53,530 bases of DNA from an uncultured Christiangramia sp. Lineage in GTDB: Bacteria > Bacteroidota > Bacteroidia > Flavobacteriales > Flavobacteriaceae. Position 1 is the stretch's first letter; each line of letters begins with the position of its first letter. Made by a program: the position numbers and the translations under genes. Below the pieces are notes generated by a model. The model searched no databases. It was not told the origin of the DNA and worked only from the letters and a program-made list of their open reading frames with translations. Location: NCBI RefSeq assembly GCF_913046405.1, contig NZ_CAJWRQ010000007.1:1-53530 (forward strand), written 5' to 3'. This document shows, in pieces, positions 28,795 to 38,192 of this stretch.

Positions 28795-30234
28795 TTACAT
28801 TTTATGTTCGCTAATTAATCGATCCCTTTCTGCCTTTAATTTTTCTGAGATACTGACTTTATAAATATGCGGATTGTTAAAGCGTTTATACTCAAGTGGT
28901 AATTCTGCCAATCTCGATTTGCTGTATGCCGCAATTTCAGAAAGTGTTCTTTTTTTGATTTTCATTATGCCATTTTCCATTACTGGTTGCAATAATGCTT
29001 CTTTTTGGTAAGCGGAAACATCTAAAAACTTGTAAGGTTCTGACGGGTGAAAAACTTTAGACAGTTCAGTATCATTTTCGTTTTCCATCACAATTACATC
29101 GATTCCTGCACACTCTCCGTTTTTATCTTTCATTCGGTATACCTGCTTTCGATGCGGCAAAGTGGTTTTAATCAAACTTTCTGAAATTTTGATTCTTGGC
29201 TTTCCGTCTGAAAATGTGAGCTTGTACACACCATCTAAAGCTGCATCAGGTTTGCCAATCACAAGATTTGTTCCCACTCCGTAAATATCGATTGGCGCAT
29301 CCTGTTCCTGTAAACTTTTAATCACAAATTCATCTAATTGATTTGAAGCCGCAATTTTCACATATTCGAGACCTGCAGCATCTAAAAGTTGTCGCGCTCT
29401 TTTACCCAAATATGCCAAATCTCCGCTATCTAAACGAATAGCCATTAATTTTTGGCCTTGTTCTTCCATTTCCTTTGCCACTGTAATCGCATTGGGAACA
29501 CCACTTTTTAAAGTATCATAGGTATCCACCAAAAGCACACAAGCTTTAGGCCGTCCTCTGGCGAATTCCCTAAAAGCAGTAAGCTCATCATCATAACTCT
29601 GCACAAACGAATGCGCCATCGTTCCAGAAACCGGAATATCCAAATCCCGACCGGCAATGACATTACTGGTCCCGTTAAAACCGCCAATCATGGCCGCTCG
29701 CGTAGCGTAATAACCGCCAGGACCCTGTGCACGTCGCAATCCAAAATCAAGCAAAGTCCGCTCTCGAGACACCAATCGCATTCTACTGGCTTTGGTTGCT
29801 ATAAGGGTTTGAAAGTTTAATAAATTCAATAAAATCGTTTCGATAATCTGAGCTTCGATTAAATTGGCTTCCACCTGTAAAACAGGTCGGGTTGGAAAAA
29901 CTACATCCCCTTCCTGTACCGAGTAAATATTTCCTGAAAATTTAAAATTCTTGAGATATTCTAAAAAATCATCCTCAAAATCGTATTGCTTTAAAAATTG
30001 AATATCTTCCTTACTAAACCGAAGATTTGTAATAATTTCCAGTAAATCTTCTAACCCTGCAAAAATGGCAAAACCACTTCCGTACGGAATTTTTCTGAAA
30101 TAATAATCAAAAACGGCTTTGGTGTTTCGTTTTCCATTTTTAAAATAAACCTGCGACATCGCAAGTTGGTATTGATCGGTATAGGTTGCCGTAAAATCAA
30201 ACATAAGAGGTTGGTTTTGTAAATCGATAATCAA
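28795..30234 (-). CDS. pncB: nicotinate phosphoribosyltransferase
   Basis: Couples nicotinate with PRPP to give nicotinate mononucleotide, next after PncA. 479 residues. Visible: FGLRRAQGP (164-172), the phosphorylatable His208 in SGTMAHSFVQ, LLVDTYDTLKSG and the phosphate-binding IYGVGTNLV. First gene of the pncB-pncA-lipoprotein unit. A decayed macro-domain gene, whose family binds ADP-ribose, lies just upstream on the same strand. Confidence 0.95.
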   Translation of the reverse strand: MIIDLQNQPLMFDFTATYTDQYQLAMSQVYFKNGKRNTKAVFDYYFRKIPYGSGFAIFAGLEDLLEIITNLRFSKEDIQFLKQYDFEDDFLEYLKNFKFSGNIYSVQEGDVVFPTRPVLQVEANLIEAQIIETILLNLLNFQTLIATKASRMRLVSRERTLLDFGLRRAQGPGGYYATRAAMIGGFNGTSNVIAGRDLDIPVSGTMAHSFVQSYDDELTAFREFARGRPKACVLLVDTYDTLKSGVPNAITVAKEMEEQGQKLMAIRLDSGDLAYLGKRARQLLDAAGLEYVKIAASNQLDEFVIKSLQEQDAPIDIYGVGTNLVIGKPDAALDGVYKLTFSDGKPRIKISESLIKTTLPHRKQVYRMKDKNGECAGIDVIVMENENDTELSKVFHPSEPYKFLDVSAYQKEALLQPVMENGIMKIKKRTLSEIAAYSKSRLAELPLEYKRFNNPHIYKVSISEKLKAERDRLISEHKM

Positions 30235-30278
30235 GATTTATTTTTTTAATGAACTATGCAGTTTATCCACATCGTTAA

Positions 30279-30671
30279 TTAAATTTCAGCCAATCGATCT
30301 TTATAAAATTCTAAATCTTCAGTACTGAACAATACAAATTTAAGCCTTTGCAAGTGTTTTAACCCTTCTGCTTCCGTCAAAATTGTATTAAAAACCAATT
30401 CAACGGCATTAATTTTGGAATAACAGAAAATTCCTGTTGAAATTTCAGGTATAACACCTACTTGATTTTATGTTTTCAGTGAGTTTTATAATATACTGAT
30501 AGAATATTCTATCTTCAGGTTTGTCGTTTTTCTAAAGTTTATTTCCCGATTTTGTAAATCGCATTGATGCCCCCGGAGGGAGTTTAGCATTTGCGGCATT
30601 TACTATAGCATCAACATCTGGTTGACTTGCAATATTTACATTTTTGATATAAATATATAAACCATGGATTT
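30279..30671 (-). pseudogene. degraded macro-domain (ADP-ribose-binding) gene
   Basis: Two separate minus-strand blocks give recognisable macro-domain text. The first, from an ATG at 30671, reads IASQPDVDAIVNAANAKLPP, the core motif, but then loses the glycine-rich loop and shifts frame. The second, ending at 30279, reads VGVIPEISTGIFCYSKINAV and KFVLFSTEDLEFYKDRL, the late strand-loop and C-terminal helix. The central third is missing or scrambled. Macro domains act on ADP-ribose derivatives, so an original link to the NAD salvage genes is plausible. The flanks (30241-30278 and 30672-30768) show nothing else. Confidence 0.75.
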
Positions 30672-30768
30672 TCAGACTCATAGCACAATTATTTTTTCCA
30701 AATTCAATTTTATTTAAAATACTGCTTTATTTTTTTGAATATTATTTAGTGATAATTAAAAATTCCGT

Positions 30769-30776
30769 TATATTTG
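30769..30776 (+). promoter_or_regulatory. -7 promoter box of tRNA-Asn
   Basis: Perfect TATATTTG followed by C, 24 bp before the mature tRNA 5' end. Confidence 0.5.
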
Positions 30777-30799
30777 CATCCGCAAAATTGATTGCAAAT

Positions 30800-30873
30800 T
30801 CCTCCTTAGCTCAGTTGGTTAGAGCATCTGACTGTTAATCAGAGGGTCCTTGGTTCGAGCCCAAGAGGGGGAG
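30800..30873 (+). tRNA. tRNA-Asn (GTT)
   Basis: A 74-nt cloverleaf: acceptor 30800-30806 with 30866-30872 (one G-U pair), D arm GCTC.., anticodon loop CTGTTAA with anticodon GTT at 30834-30836, T arm CTTGG/CCAAG with loop TTCGAGC, discriminator G at 30873. CCA is not encoded. Confidence 0.97.
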
Positions 30874-30874
30874 C

Positions 30875-30907
30875 AAAAAGCCACACTAGTTTTAGTGTGG
30901 CTTTTTT
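30875..30907 (+). terminator. terminator of tRNA-Asn
   Basis: A 14-bp stem (30875-30888 with 30893-30906) and loop GTTT, ending in six T; it begins two bases after the tRNA. Confidence 0.9.
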
Positions 30908-30917
30908 GTTATCTTCC

Positions 30918-31046
30918 ATGATGCATTTTGTTTATATTATTTATTCGCAGAAAGTTGATCAATACTATATCGGAGAAACCGAAGATATTGAAAATAGGGA
31001 TCAATTCTACAATCTGGGTTTTTACGATTTTAAGAATATAATTTAA
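30918..31046 (+). pseudogene. truncated GIY-YIG nuclease remnant
   Basis: A 42-codon frame whose start reads MMHFVYIIYSQKVDQYYIGE, the exact opening of the small GIY-YIG (UPF0213-like) nucleases common in Bacteroidota. After ETEDIENR the match to the catalytic helix fails (DQFYNLGFYDF) and a stop follows at 31044. About half of the usual 80-100 residues are gone. It lies 11 bp past the tRNA-Asn terminator, a common place for such genes. Confidence 0.7.
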
Positions 31047-31233
31047 TCAAGGTGTACCGATATACACATCCTTCAGCGAGTTCCTCAAAAATAGATTTCT
31101 AGTTTGTAAGTTTAGTAACGTTCAAAATGAGGTAGAAGACCAATCCTAATTGGTATGAAAATGAGCTCATCGTTGACGTTAAGGAGGTTACCGAAGAAGA
31201 GGCGAAAAGAAGATTAGAAGAACATCCTGATAA
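31047..31233. other. decayed spacer after the GIY-YIG remnant
   Basis: No intact gene. A frame without a start codon, ending at the TAA at 31262-31264, encodes a charged peptide (EVTEEEAKRRLEEHPDKWKK) that looks once-coding but has no recognisable family. Confidence 0.4.
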
Positions 31234-31395
31234 ATGGAAGAAACAGAAGATGGAATTGAATTAAGTGATGAGGATGCTTTAACCTTAATAAAAACATCAG
31301 TAATTATTGACCACTGGTCAACTTTAGATTTTCAAATTGAAGACAAGGAACCATTCGTTGTAGGATATATCAAAACAGAAAGTAGAACTGAATAA
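31234..31395 (+). CDS. small hypothetical protein (53 aa)
   Basis: ATG at 31234 to TAA at 31395 gives 53 residues, strongly acidic at the N-terminus (MEETEDGIELSDEDALT) with a compact hydrophobic middle. It overlaps the charged frame described before it by 31 bp in another phase. It may be a small gene, or the tail of a broken larger one; no family is recognised and no ribosome-binding site is obvious. Confidence 0.3.
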   Translation: MEETEDGIELSDEDALTLIKTSVIIDHWSTLDFQIEDKEPFVVGYIKTESRTE

Positions 31396-31710
31396 CAATA
31401 ACACAATGCCCCAATCAAGTGGATGGCTCCGCCATCGAATGACGGAGTAGCACCCCTCACACCACCAGAAAGATTGAAGGTCTGCGTATTCCGCTTTTCA
31501 TTCTATTGATTGGAAGCCCTGAATCCACCACACAAAAATCTTAGATAATCTTACCTAATCTTTTCGCGAAGAGTTTACTTCCCAATATTAGTACTAAAGT
31601 TATCTTCATATCTTACATAGCTGTGACCTCTATTTTCCTGTTATTTCTCAAACTCATCGAGCAGGGATTAGAGCATACCTAAACTTTATTTAAAATTAAT
31701 CTAATTAAAA
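31396..31710. other. gene-free region with possible mobile-element scar
   Basis: No coding frame. 31400-31530 is richer in G+C than its surroundings, contains a small palindrome GATGGC/GCCATC near 31424-31438, and a CCCCTCACACCACC stretch resembling the segment near the maturase end of bacterial group II introns (opposite orientation). From 31560 on it is plain A+T-rich leader DNA. Confidence 0.3.
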
Positions 31711-31742
31711 TTTGTGATAAAAGTAAGTTCGTTTTAAATTCG
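31711..31742 (+). promoter_or_regulatory. promoter for the siderophore receptor gene
   Basis: -33 TTTG (31711-31714), 20-bp spacer, and -7 TAAATTCG (31735-31742, one mismatch to TAnnTTTG), 38 bp before the ATG. No clear Fur box could be recognised by eye. Confidence 0.5.
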
Positions 31743-31780
31743 CAACCGATTATTTAGAATTGTTTTAAATAAAATTCAAA

Positions 31781-34249
31781 ATGAAAAAAAATTACTTTCT
31801 CTACTTCTTTTTACTAGCACTATTTAACACGGCCTATGGTCAGAATATTTCCATTCACGGAAAAGTTTTTTCCGATTCGGGAACTCCAATTCATAATGCC
31901 AATGTATTTGTACTAAACTCCAGCACAGGTGCTATGACCAATAAGAACGGACACTACGAACTTAAGAATCTTGCCCCTGGCAAATACACTATAAAAGCTT
32001 CCTATCTGGGATATGAATCTATAAATAAATCAATCACTGTAAAGGAAGGAACAAAAGCTGAACTAGACTTCCTATTAAATGAATCGGCCACCCAGTTGCA
32101 AGGGGTAGAGATTATCGGTAGGAAAGAACGTAACTACAAGAACACCACCTCTTTTATTGGTACTAAATCAGCTACGCCGCTTATCGACGTACCGCAGGCC
32201 GTAAGCTACGTCACTAAAGAGGTTATCTTAGATCAGGCAGCCTTTACCGTGAACGATGTGGTGAAGAATGTTAGTGGTGTTAACCAGTTTTCTTTTTATA
32301 ACGACTTAACAATTAGAGGATTTAGAGTTCAGGGACAACGAAATAGTAGTATGCTTTTAAACGGCTCCCGAATGATGACCAGTTTTTGGAGTCAGCAGAT
32401 TATTCCCCATGTCGAACGAGTAGAAGTTATTAAAGGGCCTGCTTCTGCCTTGTTTGGAAATGCATCCCCAGGCGGAACAATAAATACCGTTACAAAAAAA
32501 CCGCTACAAACCACTAAACAATCTATAAGTGCCAGTATGGGTAGTTTTAATACGTTTAGGTTGTTAAGCGACTTTACCGGCCCAATGAGCAAAGACAAAA
32601 AGCTTTTATACCGTCTAAACTTAGGATACCAAAATACCGATGGTTTCAGGGATTTGCAATTCAACAAAAATATTGTTGTGGCACCTTCGTTCTCTTTTAT
32701 CCCTAACGAAAAAACACGTTTAAATTTAGATGTAGTCTACCAGGACAATAAAGGACGACTGGATCGTGGACAAGCCGTTTTTGGTGATGGCGACCTCTAC
32801 TCTACACCAATAACTACTTCCTTAAGTGCAGAAAATGATTACCTGAACGAACAAAATCTAAATGTAACTTTATCATTTCAGCATAAATTCAATGAACACA
32901 TCAGTTTTAATAGTTCGTATATGAATTCTGGTTACGATGAAGATTTGTTAGAGCATAGAACGGCCAACAATTTTTTGGCCCTTGGTGACGGCTCTTATGA
33001 TATTACGAAAGTAGCTATGCGCGTATTTAATCGTAAGCGCTCATGGAACAACCAAAACTTTACCAATTACCTTAATGTTGATTTTAACCTTGGAGCCATA
33101 GAGAACAAGTTTTTGGTGGGCTATGATTATTTTCAACAGGAGCTGGAGCCGGGAGGATCTCAACTAGAGGCCAACGCTTATCTTTTAAAAAATGGTAAGG
33201 CAACGAATTCCTTCAATGTTGCCAAAAAAGATAATTATGTACTTGACGAAAATGGCAACCCTGTAGCCAATGTAGCGCCTTTTGATCTGACTTCTACCAA
33301 CGGAAACGCTATGCGCGACATGAGCAATTATGTGTATGGTATTAGAAATTATGACCGGTACAAACAAACCGGAAATGGTATTTATCTACAAAACCAATTT
33401 CAATACAAAAAGTTTAATCTTTTGGTGGGGCTACGCTACGATGACTTTACCGATTATCTAAACTATGAAACTGCTGAAGAAGAAAAAATTAGTCAGGATA
33501 AATTTATACCACGAATCGGAATGGTATACAAGCTTAAACCAAATGTTAACTTTTACGGCACCTGGGTAAAGGGTTACCAACCGCAAACGGCCACCACTAT
33601 CAATAATCCTGAAGCCGGAGGGCCTTTTGATCCTTTGACCAGTGAATTGTTTGAAGCTGGGATAAAAACAGAGTGGTTCAATAAACGCCTAAGCGCTACT
33701 TTAGCTGTTTATTCCCTAAGCCAGAAAGGCGCTTTATACAATGCTAATGATTCCAGTAACTCTGATTTACTAAAGCAAATTGGGGAAGAAAAATCAGAAG
33801 GTGTTGAAGTTGACATTTACGGTCAGATTATGCCCAACTGGAGTGTGATTATGAATTATGCATATAACCACGCTTATTTTACCGAAGCCGATGAATCTAC
33901 ACTCGCCACTTTTGGTAATCAAAAACCCAACGCCCCCAGAAATACCTTCAATTTTTGGTCAAAATATATCATTGATCATGGAGATTTAAATGGATTAGGA
34001 TTTGGACTTGGTTACGATTATGTAGGCGAAAGAAACGGATCTATTGTGAGAGACCCAGAGTTGATCCCGGTTTTTCCTAGTTATGGATTGTTTAATACCG
34101 CTATCTATTATAAAGTGAATAAATTCCAGATACAATTAAATATTAATAATGTATTTGACAAAACACATTGGGTAGGTGGTTACGATTTCTTGCGTGCCTT
34201 CCCGGGTAGACCTCGAAACATTATGTCAACCGTTTCATATACTTTCTAG
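31781..34249 (+). CDS. TonB-dependent siderophore receptor
   Basis: Outer-membrane receptor of 822 residues. Signal peptide 1-20, carboxypeptidase-regulatory-like domain about 21-110 (GYESINKSITVKEG), plug about 125-235 with TIRGFRVQGQRNSSMLLNG and IKGPASALFGNASPGG, and a 22-strand barrel ending SYTF. Plug and barrel text is of the ferric-siderophore type (FhuE/FpvA class). The PepSY protein begins 2 bp later and would handle reduction at the inner membrane. Iron regulation is likely but no operator was identified. Confidence 0.92.
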   Translation: MKKNYFLYFFLLALFNTAYGQNISIHGKVFSDSGTPIHNANVFVLNSSTGAMTNKNGHYELKNLAPGKYTIKASYLGYESINKSITVKEGTKAELDFLLNESATQLQGVEIIGRKERNYKNTTSFIGTKSATPLIDVPQAVSYVTKEVILDQAAFTVNDVVKNVSGVNQFSFYNDLTIRGFRVQGQRNSSMLLNGSRMMTSFWSQQIIPHVERVEVIKGPASALFGNASPGGTINTVTKKPLQTTKQSISASMGSFNTFRLLSDFTGPMSKDKKLLYRLNLGYQNTDGFRDLQFNKNIVVAPSFSFIPNEKTRLNLDVVYQDNKGRLDRGQAVFGDGDLYSTPITTSLSAENDYLNEQNLNVTLSFQHKFNEHISFNSSYMNSGYDEDLLEHRTANNFLALGDGSYDITKVAMRVFNRKRSWNNQNFTNYLNVDFNLGAIENKFLVGYDYFQQELEPGGSQLEANAYLLKNGKATNSFNVAKKDNYVLDENGNPVANVAPFDLTSTNGNAMRDMSNYVYGIRNYDRYKQTGNGIYLQNQFQYKKFNLLVGLRYDDFTDYLNYETAEEEKISQDKFIPRIGMVYKLKPNVNFYGTWVKGYQPQTATTINNPEAGGPFDPLTSELFEAGIKTEWFNKRLSATLAVYSLSQKGALYNANDSSNSDLLKQIGEEKSEGVEVDIYGQIMPNWSVIMNYAYNHAYFTEADESTLATFGNQKPNAPRNTFNFWSKYIIDHGDLNGLGFGLGYDYVGERNGSIVRDPELIPVFPSYGLFNTAIYYKVNKFQIQLNINNVFDKTHWVGGYDFLRAFPGRPRNIMSTVSYTF

Positions 34250-34251
34250 CA

Positions 34252-35544
34252 TTGAAATTATCAAAGAAAAAGTTATTTAAAATTCATAGTTGGATTGGTA
34301 CCAAGTTAAGCATACTATTTTTTATAGTATGCTTTTCAGGTACTATGGCAACCCTTAGCCACGAGATGGACTGGTTGTTTATTTCTGAGATCAGGGCTAA
34401 ACCCCAAAAAGAATTTGCCTCGAGAAATACCATTATCAGTAATCTCAAAAAGCAATATCCCAATGCTCAGATTTCCTATTGGATGCGGGCAGAAGAACCT
34501 TATTTATGTGATATCATCTATACAAAGGTGGATGGCAGGCAAACCTATGTCTTCGCCAACCCATATACAGGAAAAATACAGGGAAATGCCAACCTTACCT
34601 TTCAACGCTTTTTCAGGGATCTTCACTATTTTTTATTTATGCCTTTTTATCAATTTGGCTATTTAGTGGTATTGAGCTTTGCTTTTTTGTTGCTGATTTC
34701 CTTTTTAACGGCTTTATGCTTTTACAAAAAATGGTGGAGAAAATTATTTAAACTCGAAACAACAAAAGGCCCGTTGGTGTTTTTCAGAAGTCTTCACCGG
34801 CTCGTGGGATTATGGTCTATTCCGTTTTCCATTCTGTTTTCAGCTACCGGAATATGGTATTTTATAGAACGGACCAATATTGCCGATGTACGCACCGCAG
34901 TAAACCTTAAACCTCCAAAGCTGGAATATAGCAATGCAAATAACGATAGTATTAATCTTACCTATACTATTGACTATGACCGTATCACCCAGGTAGCCCA
35001 AAAAGCAATTCCTTATTTTAAGCCAGAAGGTATAAACATCCCCAATACAAAGAATGAGCCTGTGTATGTTAGGGGCAACTCTGATGTTCCGCTGGTTCGT
35101 CAACGTGCTAATAGGGTTTATATAAACCCATACAACTACAAAGTAGTAAAGATCCAAAATGCTAAAAATATAAGTAATATCATGTGGATAAATGATATTG
35201 CCGATCCACTTCATTTTGGATACTGGGGAGGACTAACCACAAAGATTATCTGGTTTTTTATAGGTTTAGGCATTTCTTCATTGATATTAACCGGAATATG
35301 GATTACCCTAAAACGCAAGGCGTTACAAAGAAAAAAGAAGCAAATCTCAATATTGGGTAAATGGAAGTTTGTAAATTGGGGTATATATATCCTTCTAATC
35401 ATAAGCATGTATGTACAACTGGTGTCCCGTTACCATACGTCATCTACAGGAATACTGGTCATTAGCTGTGGATGGATTGTAATTTTACTGCTTACTTATT
35501 ATGTTTTTGTTCACCGTTTAAAAAAGATTACCCATACAAAATAG
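34252..35544 (+). CDS. PepSY-associated TM helix domain protein, probable siderophore-iron reductase
   Basis: Inner-membrane protein of 430 residues with hydrophobic helices near 17-35, 135-157, 187-205, 330-352, 370-388 and 398-420, and a large periplasmic loop between. KIHSWIGTKLSILFFIVCFSG and the later RLVGLWSIPFSILFSATG are PepSY_TM signatures, with histidines (His12, His127, His188, His321 approximately) suited to haem or metal binding. Start is TTG, 2 bp after the receptor stop. Such proteins sit with siderophore receptors and are thought to reduce iron from imported complexes. Confidence 0.85.
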   Translation: MKLSKKKLFKIHSWIGTKLSILFFIVCFSGTMATLSHEMDWLFISEIRAKPQKEFASRNTIISNLKKQYPNAQISYWMRAEEPYLCDIIYTKVDGRQTYVFANPYTGKIQGNANLTFQRFFRDLHYFLFMPFYQFGYLVVLSFAFLLLISFLTALCFYKKWWRKLFKLETTKGPLVFFRSLHRLVGLWSIPFSILFSATGIWYFIERTNIADVRTAVNLKPPKLEYSNANNDSINLTYTIDYDRITQVAQKAIPYFKPEGINIPNTKNEPVYVRGNSDVPLVRQRANRVYINPYNYKVVKIQNAKNISNIMWINDIADPLHFGYWGGLTTKIIWFFIGLGISSLILTGIWITLKRKALQRKKKQISILGKWKFVNWGIYILLIISMYVQLVSRYHTSSTGILVISCGWIVILLLTYYVFVHRLKKITHTK

Positions 35545-35827
35545 TTATAGGCCACTAAGCTTCCAGAAACAAGAATAATTATTTGCCTAAATGCCTCTAA
35601 AAATCATTTTTATAATTCCCTTACTGGTACAAAGGTCTGCTATTTTTAGTAGGCCATTTTGTTTTTTGAACATACATTCATTTATAGTGTATTATTTTGA
35701 GAAAATTGATCTTAAATTTTTTAACTAATTATCGATTGACATAATCATTAGGAAAATCAGTAAAATTTTCTCTATTTTTATATAATCTTAACCGCTAGCT
35801 GCTTTTTAATATTAATTCTGATATTCT

Positions 35828-37405
35828 ATGACAATTTTGAGACTTGCAGCTCTTATAGCTTTATTATTTTTAGCCTCCTGTAAAAACAATACTCAGGATC
35901 AAGAAAAAAGTAAAAACAAAACCGCATCAATCCAAACCGATGAGGATTTTCGACCTTCCTTTCATTTCTCTCCAAAAGAAAACTGGATGAATGATCCTAA
36001 TGGAATGTTTTACTTAAACGGTACGTATCATTTATTCTTTCAGTATTATCCAGAAGATAATAAATGGGGACCAATGCACTGGGGACACGCTACCAGTAAA
36101 GACATGATTACCTGGAAAGAACAGGACATCGCTCTTTTTCCCGATGAAAAAGGCTATATTTTTAGCGGGAGTGCGGTTGTAGATCACAATAACACTTCGG
36201 GCTTTGGAGATGGCACCACTCCGCCAGTTGTAGCCATGTTTACCTATCATGATGCGAAGGCTGCTGAAGAAGGCCGAATCGATTATCAATCGCAGGCTAT
36301 TGCTTATAGCCTGGATGAAGGAAAAACCTGGACAAAATACAAAGAAAACCCGGTAATTAAGAATCCCGAATTACAAGATTTCAGGGACCCTAAAATGAAC
36401 TGGGATGAAGCAAACAATCAATGGTTAATGGTGCTTTCGGCTAAAGACCGTGCCTATTTTTACACTTCAGAAAATTTAAAAGACTGGAAAAAGGTATCGG
36501 AATTTGGTGAAAATTACGCAGCACAGGACGGCGTTTGGGAATGCCCCGATTTCTTCCCTATGAAAGTAGAAAACAGCGAAGAAACCAAATGGGTGCTTAT
36601 TCAAAGTACTAATCCCGGCGGATACAATGGCGGCTCGGCCACGCAATATTTTGTGGGTAATTGGGATGGTAAGAACTTTACTCCTGAAGCCGATCTTCAT
36701 GGAAAAAACATAGACCATCCTTACTGGCTGGATTTTGGAAAAGATAATTATGCCGGAGTTACATGGTCTAATATTCCAAAAGAAGATGGCCGGACTTTAT
36801 TTATGGGCTGGATGTCTAACTGGCTTTATGCTCAGGAAGTTCCTACTGAAACATGGAGAAGCGCCATGACAATTGCACGAAAATTAACGCTAAAAAAAGA
36901 AGATGATAAGTATATTATCACATCTACCCCGGTTAAAGAACTTGAAAAATATATTGGTGAAACGATCACCAAATGGAAGGTAACCGACGAGGATCATGCA
37001 ATAATCGATACCAACGAGCTTGATCTTACCAAAGCACAGGTTTCTTTTTTAATTCCCAAGATCACCAAAGATGTTCATTTATCTTTAAGTAATGATAGTG
37101 GCGATCATTTTAAATTTGGATTTAAAAAAGCAGAAAACGAGTTTTATATTGATCGATCTGAATCTGGAATTACTGACTTCGGAAAGGAATTTGCTTCTAC
37201 CATATCTACCGGAAGAAGAATATCGACTTCAGATTCCTTACAAGTAAACATGATTTTAGATAATATGAGCATCGAAGTTTTTTATGATGATGGAGAAACA
37301 GTAATGACCGAGATCTTCTTTCCCAAGCAGCCTTATACCAGTTTAAAGATTAATGAAGGTGTTCCTGTAATCGATATTGAAGCCAACGAATTCAATTTTA
37401 ATTAA
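35828..37405 (+). CDS. glycoside hydrolase family 32 protein (levanase/invertase-type), lipoprotein
   Basis: Fructan or sucrose hydrolase of 525 residues, lipid-anchored (lipobox FLASC, Cys18). Five-bladed propeller with the GH32 catalytic trio: nucleophile Asp56 in WMNDPNG, transition-state Asp187 in FRDP, and acid/base Glu238 in WECPDF. The C-terminal beta-sandwich covers about 385-525. It heads GH32-map-PfkB, which releases and then phosphorylates fructose; no SusC/SusD or sugar permease is adjacent. The 283-bp gap before it shows no further gene. Confidence 0.93.
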   Translation: MTILRLAALIALLFLASCKNNTQDQEKSKNKTASIQTDEDFRPSFHFSPKENWMNDPNGMFYLNGTYHLFFQYYPEDNKWGPMHWGHATSKDMITWKEQDIALFPDEKGYIFSGSAVVDHNNTSGFGDGTTPPVVAMFTYHDAKAAEEGRIDYQSQAIAYSLDEGKTWTKYKENPVIKNPELQDFRDPKMNWDEANNQWLMVLSAKDRAYFYTSENLKDWKKVSEFGENYAAQDGVWECPDFFPMKVENSEETKWVLIQSTNPGGYNGGSATQYFVGNWDGKNFTPEADLHGKNIDHPYWLDFGKDNYAGVTWSNIPKEDGRTLFMGWMSNWLYAQEVPTETWRSAMTIARKLTLKKEDDKYIITSTPVKELEKYIGETITKWKVTDEDHAIIDTNELDLTKAQVSFLIPKITKDVHLSLSNDSGDHFKFGFKKAENEFYIDRSESGITDFGKEFASTISTGRRISTSDSLQVNMILDNMSIEVFYDDGETVMTEIFFPKQPYTSLKINEGVPVIDIEANEFNFN

Positions 37406-37426
37406 TAACTATTCGAATTAAAATCC

Positions 37427-38191
37427 ATGTCCATAAGCACTGAAGCAGAATTAAACGGAATGAAAAAGATTAGTGAAGTTGTTGCAATTACACTTAAACT
37501 AATGAGAGCATTTACAAAACCTGGAATTTCTACCAAAGAACTGGACGATTATGGTGGTGAAATTCTTAAAAGTTATGGTGCAAAATCGGCACCTTTCGAA
37601 ACTTATGGGTTTCCCGGTTATACCTGCATTAGTGTAAATAACGAAGCTGCCCACGGTATTCCGTCAAAAAATAAAATTCTAAAGGAAGGCGATTTAATAA
37701 ATATCGACGTGTCCGCAGAATTAAATGGATTCTGGGCAGATAATGGAGGTTCTTTTATTATTGGAAAAGATCTCAATAATCACCAACCTCTGGTAGATGC
37801 TTCGAAGAATATTCTGCAAAAAGCGATAAGTCAAATTAAAGGCGGAGTGAAAATCGCAGATATAGGCTATTTAATGGAAACTGAAGCGAAAAAGTCTGGA
37901 TTTAAGGTCATTAGAAATTTAGCAGGACACGGGGTGGGTAGAAGTTTACACGAAAAGCCCGAAAACATTCTAAATTATAGAATTAAAAGCAATCGGGAAC
38001 GCTTCAAAAAAAATACCACTGTAGCCATAGAAACTTTTATCGCTACAAAATCGACCATAGCAGTAGAGCAAAATGATGGCTGGACACTTATTGGAAACAA
38101 AGGTGGTTATGTAACACAACATGAACATACTATTATGGTCACCGATGGTCTTCCTTTAATATTAACTGCAGCTAACGAAATTTGGAACTAA
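37427..38191 (+). CDS. map: type I methionyl aminopeptidase
   Basis: Removes N-terminal methionine from proteins. 254 residues, with all five metal ligands (Asp94, Asp105, His168, Glu202, Glu233) and substrate His76 (EAAHGIP). Motifs INIDVSAELNGFWADNGGS and RNLAGHGVGR are standard. It lies 21 bp after GH32 and 1 bp before the fructokinase-like gene, an unusual setting: the housekeeping copy in this phylum is normally with ribosomal-protein genes, so this is probably a second copy. Confidence 0.92.
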   Translation: MSISTEAELNGMKKISEVVAITLKLMRAFTKPGISTKELDDYGGEILKSYGAKSAPFETYGFPGYTCISVNNEAAHGIPSKNKILKEGDLINIDVSAELNGFWADNGGSFIIGKDLNNHQPLVDASKNILQKAISQIKGGVKIADIGYLMETEAKKSGFKVIRNLAGHGVGRSLHEKPENILNYRIKSNRERFKKNTTVAIETFIATKSTIAVEQNDGWTLIGNKGGYVTQHEHTIMVTDGLPLILTAANEIWN

Positions 38192-38192
38192 A

